In this document: in pieces, positions 32,331-43,784 of the stretch
Layout of the letters: each line of letters starts with the position of its first letter
How positions within the stretch are numbered: position 1 is the first letter of the stretch
Assembly (NCBI GenBank): GCA_012845835.1
Contig: JABAKD010000009.1
Coordinates: 16,723,462 to 16,787,461 of the forward strand
Length of the DNA stretch: 64,000 nucleotides
From: Undaria pinnatifida
Lineage: Eukaryota; Sar; Phaeophyceae; Laminariales; Alariaceae
Direction: 5' to 3'
Translations under genes and position numbers: made by a program
Notes under the pieces: generated by a model
What the model was told of the DNA's origin: nothing
Databases searched by the model: none
What the model saw: the letters and a program-made list of their open reading frames with translations, nothing else

Positions 32331-32933
32331 CTCTTTTTGTTCACCAATAATGTACTTGTACGTGTTATTGGCTTTTTTTTTCTTCTTCTTTTTGTACGAG
32401 TCGTACCGCAAAAAAAAATGGGAAATAAATATAGTCTACTAGTCTGGTGGAAGCTGGCTTTTCATACTTTTGTTTTTTGCCCGCGTGCTCATCGTGGTTG
32501 GCATTGCATGGACGGCAAAAATCGTCTTGTTGAATTTATTCGGAAAGTGTATCTCTGTCTCGTAGTTTATAACCACAGAGCTCTCGTCTCTGTATGAGGC
32601 ATCAACACGGACACTGCTGCGCTGCTGCTCTACGTAGACCGATTTCTTTTTTCTTCCTATACCTGGAAAATTTTAATTTTATGCGCCTTTCTTGCGGACA
32701 AGACAAAGAAAAAGGCAGTCCTTACTGCACCACACATAATATATATTCACATACAACAACAGCATCAATAGTGGTGTGTGTAAGATTTGTATGTACATGT
32801 GTGTGTTTGCAGCTAAAAAATACATATATTTATTAATAGTAGTGATGCACACATGTGATTTGTGTGTACAAGTACACATGTATGTATATATCATGGTATG
32901 GGTGTTTGAGCGCGTGGAGATGAATAGACTATA
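32331..32933. other. Short AT-rich spacer between family A copies
   Basis: No gene. T-rich tracts and CA/TG-rich words (32760-32890) are present. The GTATCTCTG-CTCGTA-TTTGTGATCACAGAG segment at 31260 is repeated in diverged form at 32550-32590. Confidence 0.4.
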
Positions 32934-33728
32934 TTATAAAAATTAAAAATACACTCCAGATGTGAGATCGAAGATTTTGTCGAAACTCATCTTTGCAAGC
33001 TGTGTGTGATACTCCGATCGCGCGTATCACGGGTTGAGTGTCCTCATTAAGGATATAGGTCGGCGACTCCCCTTGCAACTACAGTGTAGCTATCAGGGTC
33101 AACAGGGTGATCTTAGGCAGTCTGTGCGCGGAAACTATAAAACCCGTTCCTGAGGGGGACAAAATCTGACAGCTGTGGAAGGAAATGCATCAGTTTATCA
33201 AGTGAATACTGTAGGTCGAATATCCGGTGAGGGGAGGGCGGAGTTTTTAGGGACGTGGGGGCCTGATTTTGATCAAAACGGGGGCGGGAGGGGGGGAGGG
33301 GGGGGGGAGGGGACGGGTGGGGCAGGTCAATGTGTGCATGGAAACTATAAATCCTTCTTGTGGAGGAGGGGGGGGGGGATGTGCCGGGGAGGGCGGGGGG
33401 CGGGGGGGGGGGGCTTTAGGTCGCATAGATGTAGGGGTTTGCTATACGCGTGTTGCTAGGTCTAGGCGATGGTGCGGGTGGTGGGGAAGGAGGGGGCGTT
33501 GGGGGCGGGGGTGGGTGGGAATTGCAGCAGCGGCATGGACGGCTCTAAAAAGATAACGAGGCGATATCCAGGGCGTGGAAGTGTTTTATTACTCTGGCGG
33601 ATTTCGATATTAGGTGGGGCGTTTAAGCAAGAGAAAGCGAGGAAAAGAAGAAAAAAAAGAAGAAAAAAAGAGGAAAAACAAGGGGGGGGGGGGGGGGAAG
33701 GGTTTTCAAGAGGTTTAGGTCACATATA
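32934..33728 (+). repeat. Family A element, apparently full length
   Basis: From ATTATAAAAATTAAAAATACACTCC to TTTTCAAGAGGTTTAGGTCACATA (about 0.8 kb), it carries all landmarks in order: CGATCGCGCGTAT, GGTCGGCGACTCCCC, the GGAAACTATAAA sub-repeats, a G-rich core, TTTAGGTCGCATAGATG, GCTATACGCG and GTGCGGGTGGTGGGGAAGGA. The copy at 41015-41826 has the same two ends in the opposite orientation, which defines the unit. Confidence 0.85.
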
Positions 33729-34475
33729 ATATTAAAATACACTCTAGCGATGAGATCAAGGATTTGGTCGACACTGATCTTCGCAAGATTGTGTGTGATC
33801 CTCCGATCGCGCGTATTAATCATATATGTAGGGGCTTGCTATACGCGCGTATATATTTTTTTCATGTTTGAGGGAGACGATATTATATATTACGATATTA
33901 CATATTATAGCAAACCCCTACACCTGTGCGACCTAAATATGTTGCTTAAAAAACCCTTTCGCCCTTGCCCCCCCCACCCCTACCCCCACCTCCACCCCCA
34001 CCCCCTCGAACGCTCCGCCCTCTCCTCACTGGTTGTACGACTTACAGGATAGGATTTATATTTTCCACGCACAGACTGAGCTTCCCCGCCCGTCCCGCCG
34101 CCCCCACCCCCCCGCCCACCCGCTCCCTCTTTATCAAACCCAGGCCCCCACGTCCTTAAAAACTCCGCCCTCCCCTCACCGGTTATACGACTTGCAGAAT
34201 ACACTTGATAAACTGATGCATTTCCTTCCACACCTACCTGTCAGATTTTATCCCCCTCAGAAACGGGTTTATAGTTTTCGCGCACAGACTGACTAACATC
34301 ACCCTGTTGACCCTGATAGCTACACTGTAGTTGCAAGGGGAGTCGCCGACCTATATCCTTAATGAGGACACTCAACCCGTAATACGCGCGATCGGAGTAT
34401 CACACACAGCTTGCAAAGACGAGTTTCGACAAAATCTTCGATCTCACAGCTGGAGTGTATTTTCATTTTTATGAT
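33726..34475. repeat. Family A composite with inverted ends
   Basis: The left end (33726-33860) begins TATTAAAATACACTCTAGCGATGAG. The right end (to 34475) is an inverted copy ending CACAGCTGGAGTGTATTTTCA, so about 110 bp at each side pair as terminal inverted repeats. Between them lies a minus-orientation family A body with C-tracts. A subfamily of the left end also stands alone at 38495-38640. Confidence 0.75.
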
Positions 34476-34572
34476 ATATAAAAAGAAAGTAAGAATAAAA
34501 AACACGCTAAAAGTTAGGAGATATGGAAAATTGCCAGCGATCGCCATGAAGAAAAGCATTATCATAGCGTTA

Positions 34573-34955
34573 TAAGGCTTAGTTTGGGTAAGCTAAATTG
34601 GTTAACCTTTCGCAAGTGGTCAAACGGACTAATACCCCACTATTTAAAATAGTCTAATACCTTAACAAATGGCGTCGCCGGCAGGACTCGAACCTGCGCG
34701 TGAAATCACAATGGGTTTAAGGCTTAGTTTGGGTAAGCTATTGGTTAACCTTTCGCAAGTGGTCAAACGGACTAATACCCCACTATTTAAAATAGTCTAA
34801 TACCTTAACAAATGGCGTCGTCGGCAGGACTCGAACCTGCGCGTGAAATCACAATGGGTTTAAGGCTTAGTTTGGGTACGAAAGCTATTGGTTAACCTTT
34901 CGCAAATGGTCAAACGGACGAGTCTAATACCCCACTATTAACAATACTTTAACAA
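34573..34955. repeat. Tandem ~145 bp units carrying the 3' half of a tRNA-Ser
   Basis: Units of 145 bp (34573-34717) and 143 bp (34718-34860) and a partial third share TAAGGCTTAGTTTGGGTA, GGTTAACCTTTCGCAA and ACTAATACCCCACTA. On the minus strand the first two contain CCCATTGTGATTTCACGCGC followed by AGGTTCGAGTCCTGCCGGCGACGCC-like sequence. That resembles the anticodon-stem, long variable arm and T-arm of a eukaryotic tRNA-Ser. The 5' half (A box, D-arm) is absent in each. Confidence 0.7.
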
Positions 34956-36157
34956 TAGACAGCAGTCAGTGTATTGTGTGTACCATATTGAGAAACTAGG
35001 ACACTCTCAGGTGGCCGACCGATGACGCTCTTCATTCAGGGGTTGCTCACAGAGTCGTTGCGAGACGAACTCGAGCATCACATATGGTGCAGAAGATGCA
35101 TATATATTTCCGGTTGAACGGGGGCGCTCGATGACCCAACTAAAGCTTACTACTGTGACCGATTAAGGGGAAGACGCTCAGATGCGGTTGAGAACAGTGA
35201 GCAGGAGAGGGGGTGCTCTACTTGCTTCTTCGACGTCGAAAGGGCCGCTAGGTTCCAAAACGCTATTCGACCGACGTCTAGATGTCAGCCATGCTCCAGA
35301 AGCCTGTAGACAATCACGGGTCTGTCAGAAAACCCTCGAATAGTCCCAAAACACGACACGATCTACCGAGAATCCTCATTCTAGAACGCAAACTACGAGT
35401 ACGCTACGAGTAGTAGATGACATTGCCACACCGACGAGCTACTCTGTAGGCTACGTGCTACTACACACCGACGAGCTACTCTGTAGGCTACGTGTCACTG
35501 CTGTGACACTGCAGCAAGTGCTAACATGGAGTTGTACATTCGCTACTGAACATTGATAACGGCAATAGGCTGATATCACCTGTTTCTTGACATACCGTCA
35601 TAAACATGTACCAGAGATGATACCGACCACTACCACTACTACTATTGTTGCTGTTGTTGTATGAAACGGGTGGGTCATACTCATTGATAAAGTATCTTCC
35701 GCAGACAGATGGATGTTGTGTTTGTGCTGGATATAGATGGGTTGTCTATGTATATAGATACATCAGTTTAGTAACGCGCAGCACACACATACATAGACTA
35801 CATATGTAGCAGTTGGGTGGTTGATTTCGGGTAGAAGGATTAATATCTTGTGGAGGTGTGGTCTGCTGAAAACAAAAAAACAACCAACCTGAACTTTTGG
35901 CAACAAAACGCGAAACCTTTAAAAATCTTGCATTTTAACATGCAGGCACTCGTAAAATATTTGCTCTCCCATCCGCCACCACCCCCAACAACCCCTCCAC
36001 TAGTCTCCGCCCCCCTTCCCCCCCTCCCTGCCCCTCCGCCCCACCAAAATCAAAATCCGCCAGTTATAAACACTAGCCGACAGGTGTGACACCATCTGTG
36101 TACCTTTCTTTCGAGCCACCCATCCATGCAGCGCTGTAGCTCCATTCATTTCAGACA
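34956..36157. other. Gap, no gene seen
   Basis: A 33 bp direct repeat (ACACCGACGAGCTACTCTGTAGGCTACGTG, 35428-35492) and C-rich sequence at 35970-36060 were seen. The C-rich part ends like a fragment of a family A core. No coding signal. Confidence 0.5.
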
Positions 36158-37200
36158 ATATAAAGATGAGAATACACTCCAGCTGTGAGATGGAACATTT
36201 TGTCGAAACTCACCTTTTTGCAAGCTGTGTGTGATACTCCGATCGCGCGTATTACTGGGTGTGTGTCCTCATCAAGGATTTAGGTCGGCGACTCCCCTTA
36301 CAACTACAGTGCAGCTTGTACACCAGGGTTAACAGGGTGATGTCAGGCAGTCTGTGCGCGGAAACTATAAACCCGTTTCTGAGGGGGACAAAATCTGACA
36401 GGTGTGGAAGGAAAAGCATCAGTTTATCAAGTGTATCCTGTAAGTCGTATAACCGGTGAGGGGAGGGCGGAGTTTTTAAGGACGTGGGGGCCTGGGTTTG
36501 AACAAGAGGGAGTGGAGGCGGCGGGGGAAGGAAACGGGCGGGGCAACTCAATCTGTGCGCGGAATGTATCAATCCTTTAAGGGGACAAATCTGACGGTTG
36601 TGGAAGCTTCTTCCATAAATTACATAGAAACTGTCTGCACATCCTATCCCCGTCCTGTTTCGCCGTCTGCGGCCACCATCTAGCTCCTAGGATAGCGATC
36701 GTTTCATCGCTACTCTCTAGTCTACCAAACTCTCCCATGTCACATTCGTCTAATTTTCTCATCTCCTCTGGGGAGGGGGGGGGGGGACGTATCAGTGCAT
36801 CATGTATATCCTGCAAGTCGTACAACCAGTGAGGAGAGGGCGGAGTGTTCGAAGGGGGGGGGATTTCCAACAGCTTTCGGTCGCATAGGTGAATACATGG
36901 TATCAGTTAGGAGCTTGCTATACGCGTGGTGCTAGGCCTAGGCGATGGTGCGGGTGGTGGGGAAGGAGGGGAGGGGGGTGGGGAGGGAGGGGGGGAGGGG
37001 GGGGGGAGGGGGGTGAATTGGAGCTATGGTATGGACGGCTAGAAAGGTAATGAGGTGATATCAACTGCCTGGTATTGTTTATTACTCTGGCAGATTTCGA
37101 TTTTAGGTGGGACGTTTGAACAAGAGGGAGCGAGGGGGGGGAGGGGGGGGGCGGGACCACTCAATCGCGTAATGAGCGCCCAAATGTTGGAGGTGTCTCT
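36158..37200 (+). repeat. Family A element, diverged, long
   Basis: It starts AATACACTCCAGCTGTGAGATGG. Later come GGTCGGCGACTCCCC, TGTGCGCGGAAACTATAAA, two sub-repeats, TTTCGGTCGCATAGG, GCTATACGCG, GGTGCGGGTGGTGGGGAAGG and G-tracts (36960-37015, 37130-37155). Unrelated sequence at about 36605-36770 interrupts it. Confidence 0.8.
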
Positions 37201-37284
37201 AATAGGAGTAGGAACGGTGCTCCGTCTCGGAAGGGATGCGCGGTCAATGGTCAAATGACTAAGGTAAAATCAACAAATGAGTAC

Positions 37285-37309
37285 GCCCCCCCCCCCCCCC
37301 CCCCCCCCC
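37285..37309. repeat. 25-C homopolymer
   Basis: An uninterrupted run of 25 C follows AAATGAGTACG, the same context (GAGTAC before poly-C) as at 19.0, 22.9 and 37.66 kb. Confidence 0.95.
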
Positions 37310-37439
37310 GCAGTTACATAGTAATACCAAATATATCATTGCTGTCTCTGGGGTGGCCACACCAGAAAACATACTCATTGGCGCTGTCATCCATAATGAG
37401 CAAGAACGTAGGAACAACAAGATCCGAAGTCCGTCATAC

Positions 37440-37680
37440 GAGCGGTTCTTAGAAGGATGCAGTTCACCGTTCATGCGACCCACCGAACACCTCACGGCGC
37501 TTCGTTCACCCTTCATGCAACTCGCCGAACACCTCACGGCCCTTCGTGCTTCGTGCAAGCAATGTCTGCCTCTGGTTGGTGAAAACCCGACGTGCTCCGT
37601 CCCTGCATAGTAGGGATGCGAGGGTCTATGGTCATACGACTACGGCCATGCACGAACTGAGTACACCCCCCCCCCCGCCC
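37440..37680 (-). repeat. Dispersed repeat with poly-C end (copy 2)
   Basis: It matches 22692-22890 over GGTGAAAACCCGACGTGCT, GCGAGGGTCTATGGTCATACGAC and GGCCATGCAC-AACTGAGTACA-poly-C. It also carries a local duplication of CACCGAACACCTCACGGC (37480-37540). Confidence 0.75.
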
Positions 37681-37719
37681 GCCTTCCCCGCCGCCCCCAC
37701 CGTCGCCTACTAGCATCAC

Positions 37720-38106
37720 GCGTGCAGTAAGCTCCTATTCATTTACGCGACCTACCCCCCCCTTTATCCGCCCCTCTCCCCTCACCAGTCATACGAGTGC
37801 AAGGTATACATAATAAACTGGTGCATTCCACAGCCGTCAGATTGTCTCCCCGTCAAAAACGCTTTTTTTTATAGTTTCCGCGCACAGATTGATCAACATC
37901 ACCCTGTTGACCCTGGTACAAGCTACACTGCTGTTTTAGTTTTAAGGGTCGCCGCCGACCTATACATATGTCCTTTAAATGAGGAGGACACACACCCAGT
38001 AATACGCGCGATCGGAGCATCACACACACAGCTTGCAAAGATGAGTTTCGACGACATCTTCGATCTCGCTGCTGGACTCGAGTGTATTTTTATTTTTTTA
38101 TAACAA
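37720..38106 (-). repeat. Family A element, shortened copy
   Basis: In reverse complement it begins ATAAAAATACACTCGAGTCC and carries CGATCGCGCGTATTACTGGG, AGGTCGGC, CAGGGTCAACAGGGTGATG and the GCGCGGAAACTATAAA sub-repeat, with many small insertions. It ends against the poly-C repeat at 37680. Confidence 0.8.
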
Positions 38107-38494
38107 TCTTCGCTTTGCTTGTAAGCTAAGAAAAGCATTGTCAACCGCAGACAAATATCAACATGGTATATACATTCATCAGTAGCAGTACGAGCCGGGA
38201 TCATACATCATACTCCCTATACATTACCAGTCATACTACTGCTGCTGTAAATAAGAGAATTAATGATCAGGGCTTTGCTAGCGGGCAATCCGCTATCATC
38301 GTAGTAACCAAGTGGTCAAGGTAGGTATGATGGTAGTCCTCTCTCGGTTTCATTTCAACCTTATATCAAGCTCTCATTAGATAATGAATCACCAATGATG
38401 TTCAGGCAAACGTGTTGGGTTTTTAGGCAAATCACTTGGGTTTGTAGTAGTGAGTGGTTGTAAAGGGGTACTACCATAATAATAGTATTATAAT

Positions 38495-38640
38495 ATATAC
38501 CACCAGCACCGCGCGTATAGCAAGCCCCTACATACATGATTAATACGCGCGATCGGAGGATCACACACAATCTTGCGAAGATCAGTGTCGACCAAATCCT
38601 TGATCTCATAGCTGGAGTGTATTTTAATATTATACAAGGC
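38495..38640 (-). repeat. Family A solo end
   Basis: It matches the left end at 33726-33860 closely over about 125 bp (GATCAAGGATTTGGTCGAC, CTCCGATCGCGCGTATTAATCAT, GGGGCTTGCTATACGCG) with no body attached. It abuts a GC-rich hairpin repeat at 38640-38700. Confidence 0.8.
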
Positions 38641-38702
38641 TCCGCATGGGCGCCGGCATTCGCCGGCGCCCATGCTTCGGGTAGGGCAGGGCAGCACTTC
38701 GA
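38640..38702 (-). repeat. GC-rich hairpin repeat (copy 1)
   Basis: The central ATGGGCGCCGGC / GCCGGCGCCCAT is a perfect inverted pair. The element GAAGTGCTGCCCTGCCCTAC...CATGCGGAGCC recurs on the plus strand at 63097-63160 with a slightly altered stem. Confidence 0.75.
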
Positions 38703-38709
38703 CAACTTA

Positions 38710-39600
38710 AGGTGTAGCTGTCCGATTTGGCATGCATTGAACTTTAGAGCAATGCCAAGAGTTTAATACGAACATGGGATTATGAAAGTCATGATTTGAC
38801 AGAAAAAAAAACGTAATATTATACAACAAAGAAGGCAAGGATAGGCGAAATACACTATGTTAAATGCGCCGTCAAGTAAAAGTTGGCGTCTATCAAACAA
38901 AAATACCGAAGAGAGTAGTATTATTGAGAACCTGCGTCGCCTCTAGGCGAAACGAAAGAGGCCTTGGCATTAATGAAGAGACTGCACTGCTGTCCCCGTG
39001 GCAATGGAGGTTCGAAGTCGACAGGATGCAAAGTCGGTTTGCATCAAACGTCGACATGGGGCCATGTCAGCCGGCGAGGTTTTGGAAGAAGATTGCTTTG
39101 TTTGTTACGTGAAGGCTGTCGCATTGATTGGTCTGCGTGGTTGCGGGCGAGGAGAAAAACGAAGAAGAGGAGGGCGATCTCTCGTTGCGTCGGCGTTGTC
39201 TAAGATAGGTGCGGGGGTGGCTTTGCTCGTACGGGAGGTTGGCGTAGCGCTTCTTCTCTGTTTTTTCTCGAGAAGGCGGGATATGTGTGTCTGCTATCTT
39301 TTCTTCGTGGGTGCTTTCACGTTGTCGAAATCGGAGGCGTCCCCTCAATACATCATAATATCCGAAGTGTCTCTACCATGACGACTGCTGATGGTGCCGT
39401 GCGTATTTCCCCAGAGACTGACATATTATTTACTGGTAGAAATAATCATACCTGGTATACCTTTCTTTGCAACATTTTTTTTTCTTCATCCCATTTATTT
39501 ATCATCCCCGCACCATTCTCGCGCTCCCTCCCAGTAGTAACTCAGATCCGGGGTCACATAGCGGGCCCTCCTCCTCCCTCCCCACTTCATCACGTGCCTT
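38710..39600. other. Gap, no firm gene
   Basis: Overlapping plus-strand frames (38998-39381 and others) are open but carry no domain or good splice context. T-rich tracts occur at 39470-39490. Confidence 0.4.
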
Positions 39601-40430
39601 CATAGACGTTTCGCCCTTCGGCTACTGCTGCTACACCTGCTGTTGTGTGTTTGCCAATGTCGTCAGTTGGCGTTCATGCTCGTCGTACATACTTACTGCT
39701 GTTTGTTCTCACCGAGTACGTGCGGGTTTCCTCGTACCTCAACCGTACGACGACGAGCTCAAAAGAGAAGGGAGGTGACATGAAATGGCATGGACAATGG
39801 CCACATAGAAGCGAGCACAGCGGAATAGTTCGCTGCGAATCAACCGCACTCGTTCATGCCTACAGCAGAGGATGCCTGGAGTGTCAGCGGCCGTGCTAAA
39901 GCCAGGGCCAAAGGCCGAAGAGACGGCTCTACCTGCTTTGTTTAGTCTCGAAATTCTGTTATATATTGGACAGAGTGATGCGTGTACGACTAAACTTGCC
40001 AACGGCACTCGCACTGCACTTTGAGCTATCTGCTGTAGTTCTGGTTGCTACTTGTTGCTGCATTATGTGCTAGACGATTCGCCCTTCGGCTACTACTGCT
40101 GCTACACCTGCTGTTCTGTGCTTGTCAATGTCGTCAATTGGCGTTCATGCTCGTCGTACATACTGCTGTTCTCACCGAGTACGTACGGGTTTCCTCGTAC
40201 CTCAACCGTACGACGACGACGAGCTCAAAACAGAAGGGAGGTAACATGAAATGGCATGGACAATGGCCACATAGAAGCGAGCACAGCGGGATAGTTCGCT
40301 GCGAATCAACCGCACTCGTTCATGCCTACAGCAGAGGCTGCCTGGAGTGTCGGCGGCCGTGCTAAAGCCAGGGCCAAAGGCCGAAGAGACGGCTCTACCT
40401 GCTTTGTTTTGTCTCGAAATTCTGTTACGT
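39600..40430. repeat. Direct duplication of ~0.36 kb
   Basis: 39605-39962 and 40075-40428 are about 95% identical, from TTCGCCCTTCGGCTACT to TGTCTCGAAATTCTGTTA, separated by about 110 bp. Both keep the same plus-strand frame (VLTEYVRVSSYLNRTTT to YSRGCLEC), with one in-frame 3-base insertion. With identity this high, frame conservation is weak evidence of coding. Confidence 0.85.
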
Positions 40431-40669
40431 GAAAGTATCATGATTTGGGAGTTATTTTGTCACGAAACGTCTTACGTCGTCGGTAATTTGTGTCACGAAA
40501 TTGTTGGATATCGTCGGTAAGTTGTGTCACGTTTTAGGTGAACCCACACTAAAAAAATGAATAATTTCCAGCTGGCAAAGCGAGCAGAAACAAAAGCAAT
40601 AACATGCCGAGCAAAAAACCAAACGAACTAGTAAAAAAGTACAGCAAAGAAACTAACGCTCTAGAGTAT

Positions 40670-40975
40670 GCCACCCCAAAATTCCAAACATTATCACGTA
40701 CCGTTTGGAAATGATGCCAATTTTGTAAATCATTCAGGCGTTGCAGTCATTAAGATTCAACAATTTTTCCAAAATTCCTCCTCGACACTCGCTCGTCTCG
40801 CTCGGCACCCGTCCGCGTTCACGTCGATGTGCGGAACGGACACGGCAGGGCGAGGGGCGTTGGAGCCGCCCCCCGAAGACGGCGCTCGAACCAAGCCATA
40901 TTCGACCGAGAATTCCAGTTCCTCCGCGAATCGCGTGCTTAGGCCGAGACAAAAAACTCCGGACCAAAGTCCATG
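40670..40975 (-). repeat. Family B dispersed repeat, copy 1
   Basis: Its reverse complement matches 58215-58545 along nearly its whole length, including CACATCGACGTGAACGCGGACGG-like sequence, GAGCGAGACAAGCGAG and TCGAGGAGGAATT. Relatives lie at 58555-58850 and 59515-59710. Confidence 0.8.
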
Positions 40976-41014
40976 ACACCAAGGAATGGCTCTATATTCA
41001 AGGAATGATTTTAT

Positions 41015-41826
41015 ATATGTTTATGTGACCTAAACCTCTTGAAAACCGCCCCCGCCCCCCCCCCCCCCCCCTCCCCCCCCCCCCCCTTTTTTTTTTTCCT
41101 CGCTTTCTCTTGCTTAAACGCCCCACCTAATAATATCGAAATCCGCCAGAGTAATAAAACACTTCCACGCCCTGGATATCGCCTCGTTATCGTTTTAGAG
41201 CCGTCCATGCCGCTGCTGCAATGCCCACCCACCCCCGCCCCCAACGCTCCCTCCTTCCCCACCACCCGCACCATCGCCTAGACCTAGCACCACGCGTATA
41301 GCAAACCCCTACATCTATGCGACCTAAAGCCCTCCCCTCCCGCCCCCCGCCCCCCCCCCGGCACACCCCCCCCCCCTCCCCCACAAGAAGGATTTATAGT
41401 TTCCACGCACACATTGACCTGCCCCGCCCCCCCCCCTCCCCCCCCCCTCCCCCCCCTCCCGCCCCTCTTTTGATAAAAATCAGGCTCCCACGTCCTTAAA
41501 AACTCCGCCCTCCCCTCACCGGTTATTCGACTTACAGGATACACTTGATAAACTGATGCATTTCCTTCCACAGCTGTCAGATTTTGTCCCCCTCAAAAAA
41601 CAGGTTTTATAGTTTCTGCGAACAGACTGCCTAACATCACCCTGTTGACCCTGATAGCTACATACACTGTAGTTGCAAGGGGAGTCGCCGACCTATATCC
41701 TTAATGAGGACACACAACCCGTAATACGCGCGATCGGAGTATTACACAGCTTGCAAAAAGATGAGTTTCGACAAAATATTCGATCTCACAGCTGGAGTGT
41801 ATTTTAATTTTTATAATATATACTCC
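41015..41826 (-). repeat. Family A element, apparently full length, inverted
   Basis: It is the mirror of the 32934-33728 copy with the same two ends and order of landmarks, and C-tracts on the plus strand (41053-41090, 41340-41460). Confidence 0.85.
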
Positions 41827-41829
41827 GAT

Positions 41830-43300
41830 AATACTGTTGTTGTTACCATTAATACTACTAATTAATTCAATACGACTCTTCTACTACTACTATTACTACC
41901 ACTACTACTGCTACTACTGCTACCACTACTGTTATACCACTACACGTATTAATAGTAGGTTCTACTGCTCACGTGCTGGTACTATTTATACTTCAAGTAC
42001 TACTACTGATACTACGACTACTACTACTGCTACTACTATTATAATACTAGTAACTACTACTACCATTGTTATACTACTGCTACAGTGCTGGTATACTAGT
42101 ACCACTATTAATACTACCACCACTGCTACTACTTCTTCTCGTACATACTGTGCTGCTGCAGTACGTATGTATGGAGTCAAACATCAGCCAGAGACCAGAG
42201 CAAAAAAAGCAGTGAACGTCATGATAATAAGAACTTCGAAATTTGCCGCAAAATGTAAATATTAATGATCACGGGGGACCCTAGTAAGTAGGACCTACGG
42301 TGGACACAAAAACCTATATATTCATCTATTTTTACTAACAATAGTTGGTCCTATTTACTATCGTCCTCCGTAATAGTTAGCGGCTGAAAAACAACCAGCT
42401 ATTCTTGCCGATGTAGACTAGTCGACCTCAAAGCCACAAAGCCAAAGAAAACCCGATGATATCTCTGCTAATTTCCATTGTCCCTAACCGCCGCATAAAG
42501 ATTCAATATGATAACCGCCAACGTCCAGTCGGCAGAAGAAGAAGAAACAGGTTGATCATACTTCCTGGCGCCCGTTCTACCACAAAAAACAGAGGCTAAA
42601 AGACAACATTATTCCACCAACACTTACTGGTGGTTGCTGATTGAAGTACGAGATATCCCTCGGATACAATCCAGCAGCCGATGCAAATGCTACAGGGTAT
42701 ACTACTGCCTGTAAGTTCGTTTGATAAATACTGCTTGTGGCTGACGTCTATTAGTAGTCCGTGTGCAAGGAGAACGTTAAACTTTTCCCCAGGGGGGAAC
42801 ATCAAAACGAGAACAGTCCGGGATAATAACGTGACCACACATACATACATGATGACCAATCATCAATCACTACCCGCATGTGAATAACGTCACTACCAGA
42901 CAACCCAATAAATAAATAAAGGTTGATTCTACGAGGCAGATATCCAGGTTTTGCCCTTCACGTACAAGACTTGTTTTTTTTGGTGTTCAAACAAAAATAA
43001 AAGCATTTAATTTACAGTACGAAGTGTGTGCGTTGTCTTCAGATGATAGTTTTTTTTGTTTGCTTTAGGGTCTAAACCTTTTATTTTTACTCAGCGACAT
43101 CATCAGCACACCGAAGGCCCGTGTTGGCGGTGTTTAAATTGTACCTGGTATGTGTTGTGGTGATCTGGTTATTTATTACTATGTATCCTACAAGACGAAG
43201 TCGAAACTGTATTCCCCGCGGGTGGTGGTATCAAAATCAAGGGTGGCGCATATATAATACTTATCGTGTCTTCTGTCGAACGAGTCGTGCCCCCCGTAGC
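41830..43300. other. Gap with TAC/ACT simple-repeat clusters
   Basis: Degenerate CTACTACTA runs lie at 41880-42150. The rest looks unique, with no gene recognised. Confidence 0.5.
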
Positions 43301-43312
43301 GCGCATGGGGGC

Positions 43313-43334
43313 TACTACTACTACTACTACTACA

Positions 43335-43376
<42 letters not shown>

Positions 43377-43412
43377 GCTACTACTGCTACTACTACTACT
43401 ACTACTACTCTA
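43313..43412. repeat. CTA/TAC trinucleotide microsatellite
   Basis: About 30 CTA units with a few CTG interruptions. Encoded Tyr, Thr or Val runs in the frames across it are artefacts. Confidence 0.95.
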
Positions 43413-43784
43413 CTGCTGTACAGCAGTAGTAATTTGCGGTGTTTCAAAACATGATTTCCACCGCACGTAACAATGATAACAATGACAACACATGCTACTA
43501 ATACATACGGCGGCAGCGGTTTGTCATTTTTTGCTGGAGCTCTTCACTCGAGGAGCTCTCTATATTACAATACAGACATATAAACCCACATCATGATTTT
43601 GAGCAAATGAGCTTTAGATCTATACCTCATGCAAATAAGGAGATTGAGCCATTAGACTGAAAGTGCGATCAGACGTGCAAACCCGTGACCCAGTGAGGAG
43701 CTCTACACCTTCACCCAAACTATGATTTTGAGCAAACTGAAAACAAAGTGTAATCCGATGTTTTTTTTGTTTTGTTTTTTGCAC

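Noticed and set aside
34573-34860. Functional tRNA-Ser genes in tandem
   Set aside because: The 5' half with the A box and D-arm is missing in every unit.
43121-43454. Poly-Tyr, poly-Thr and poly-Val frames
   Set aside because: They come from the CTA/TAC microsatellite.
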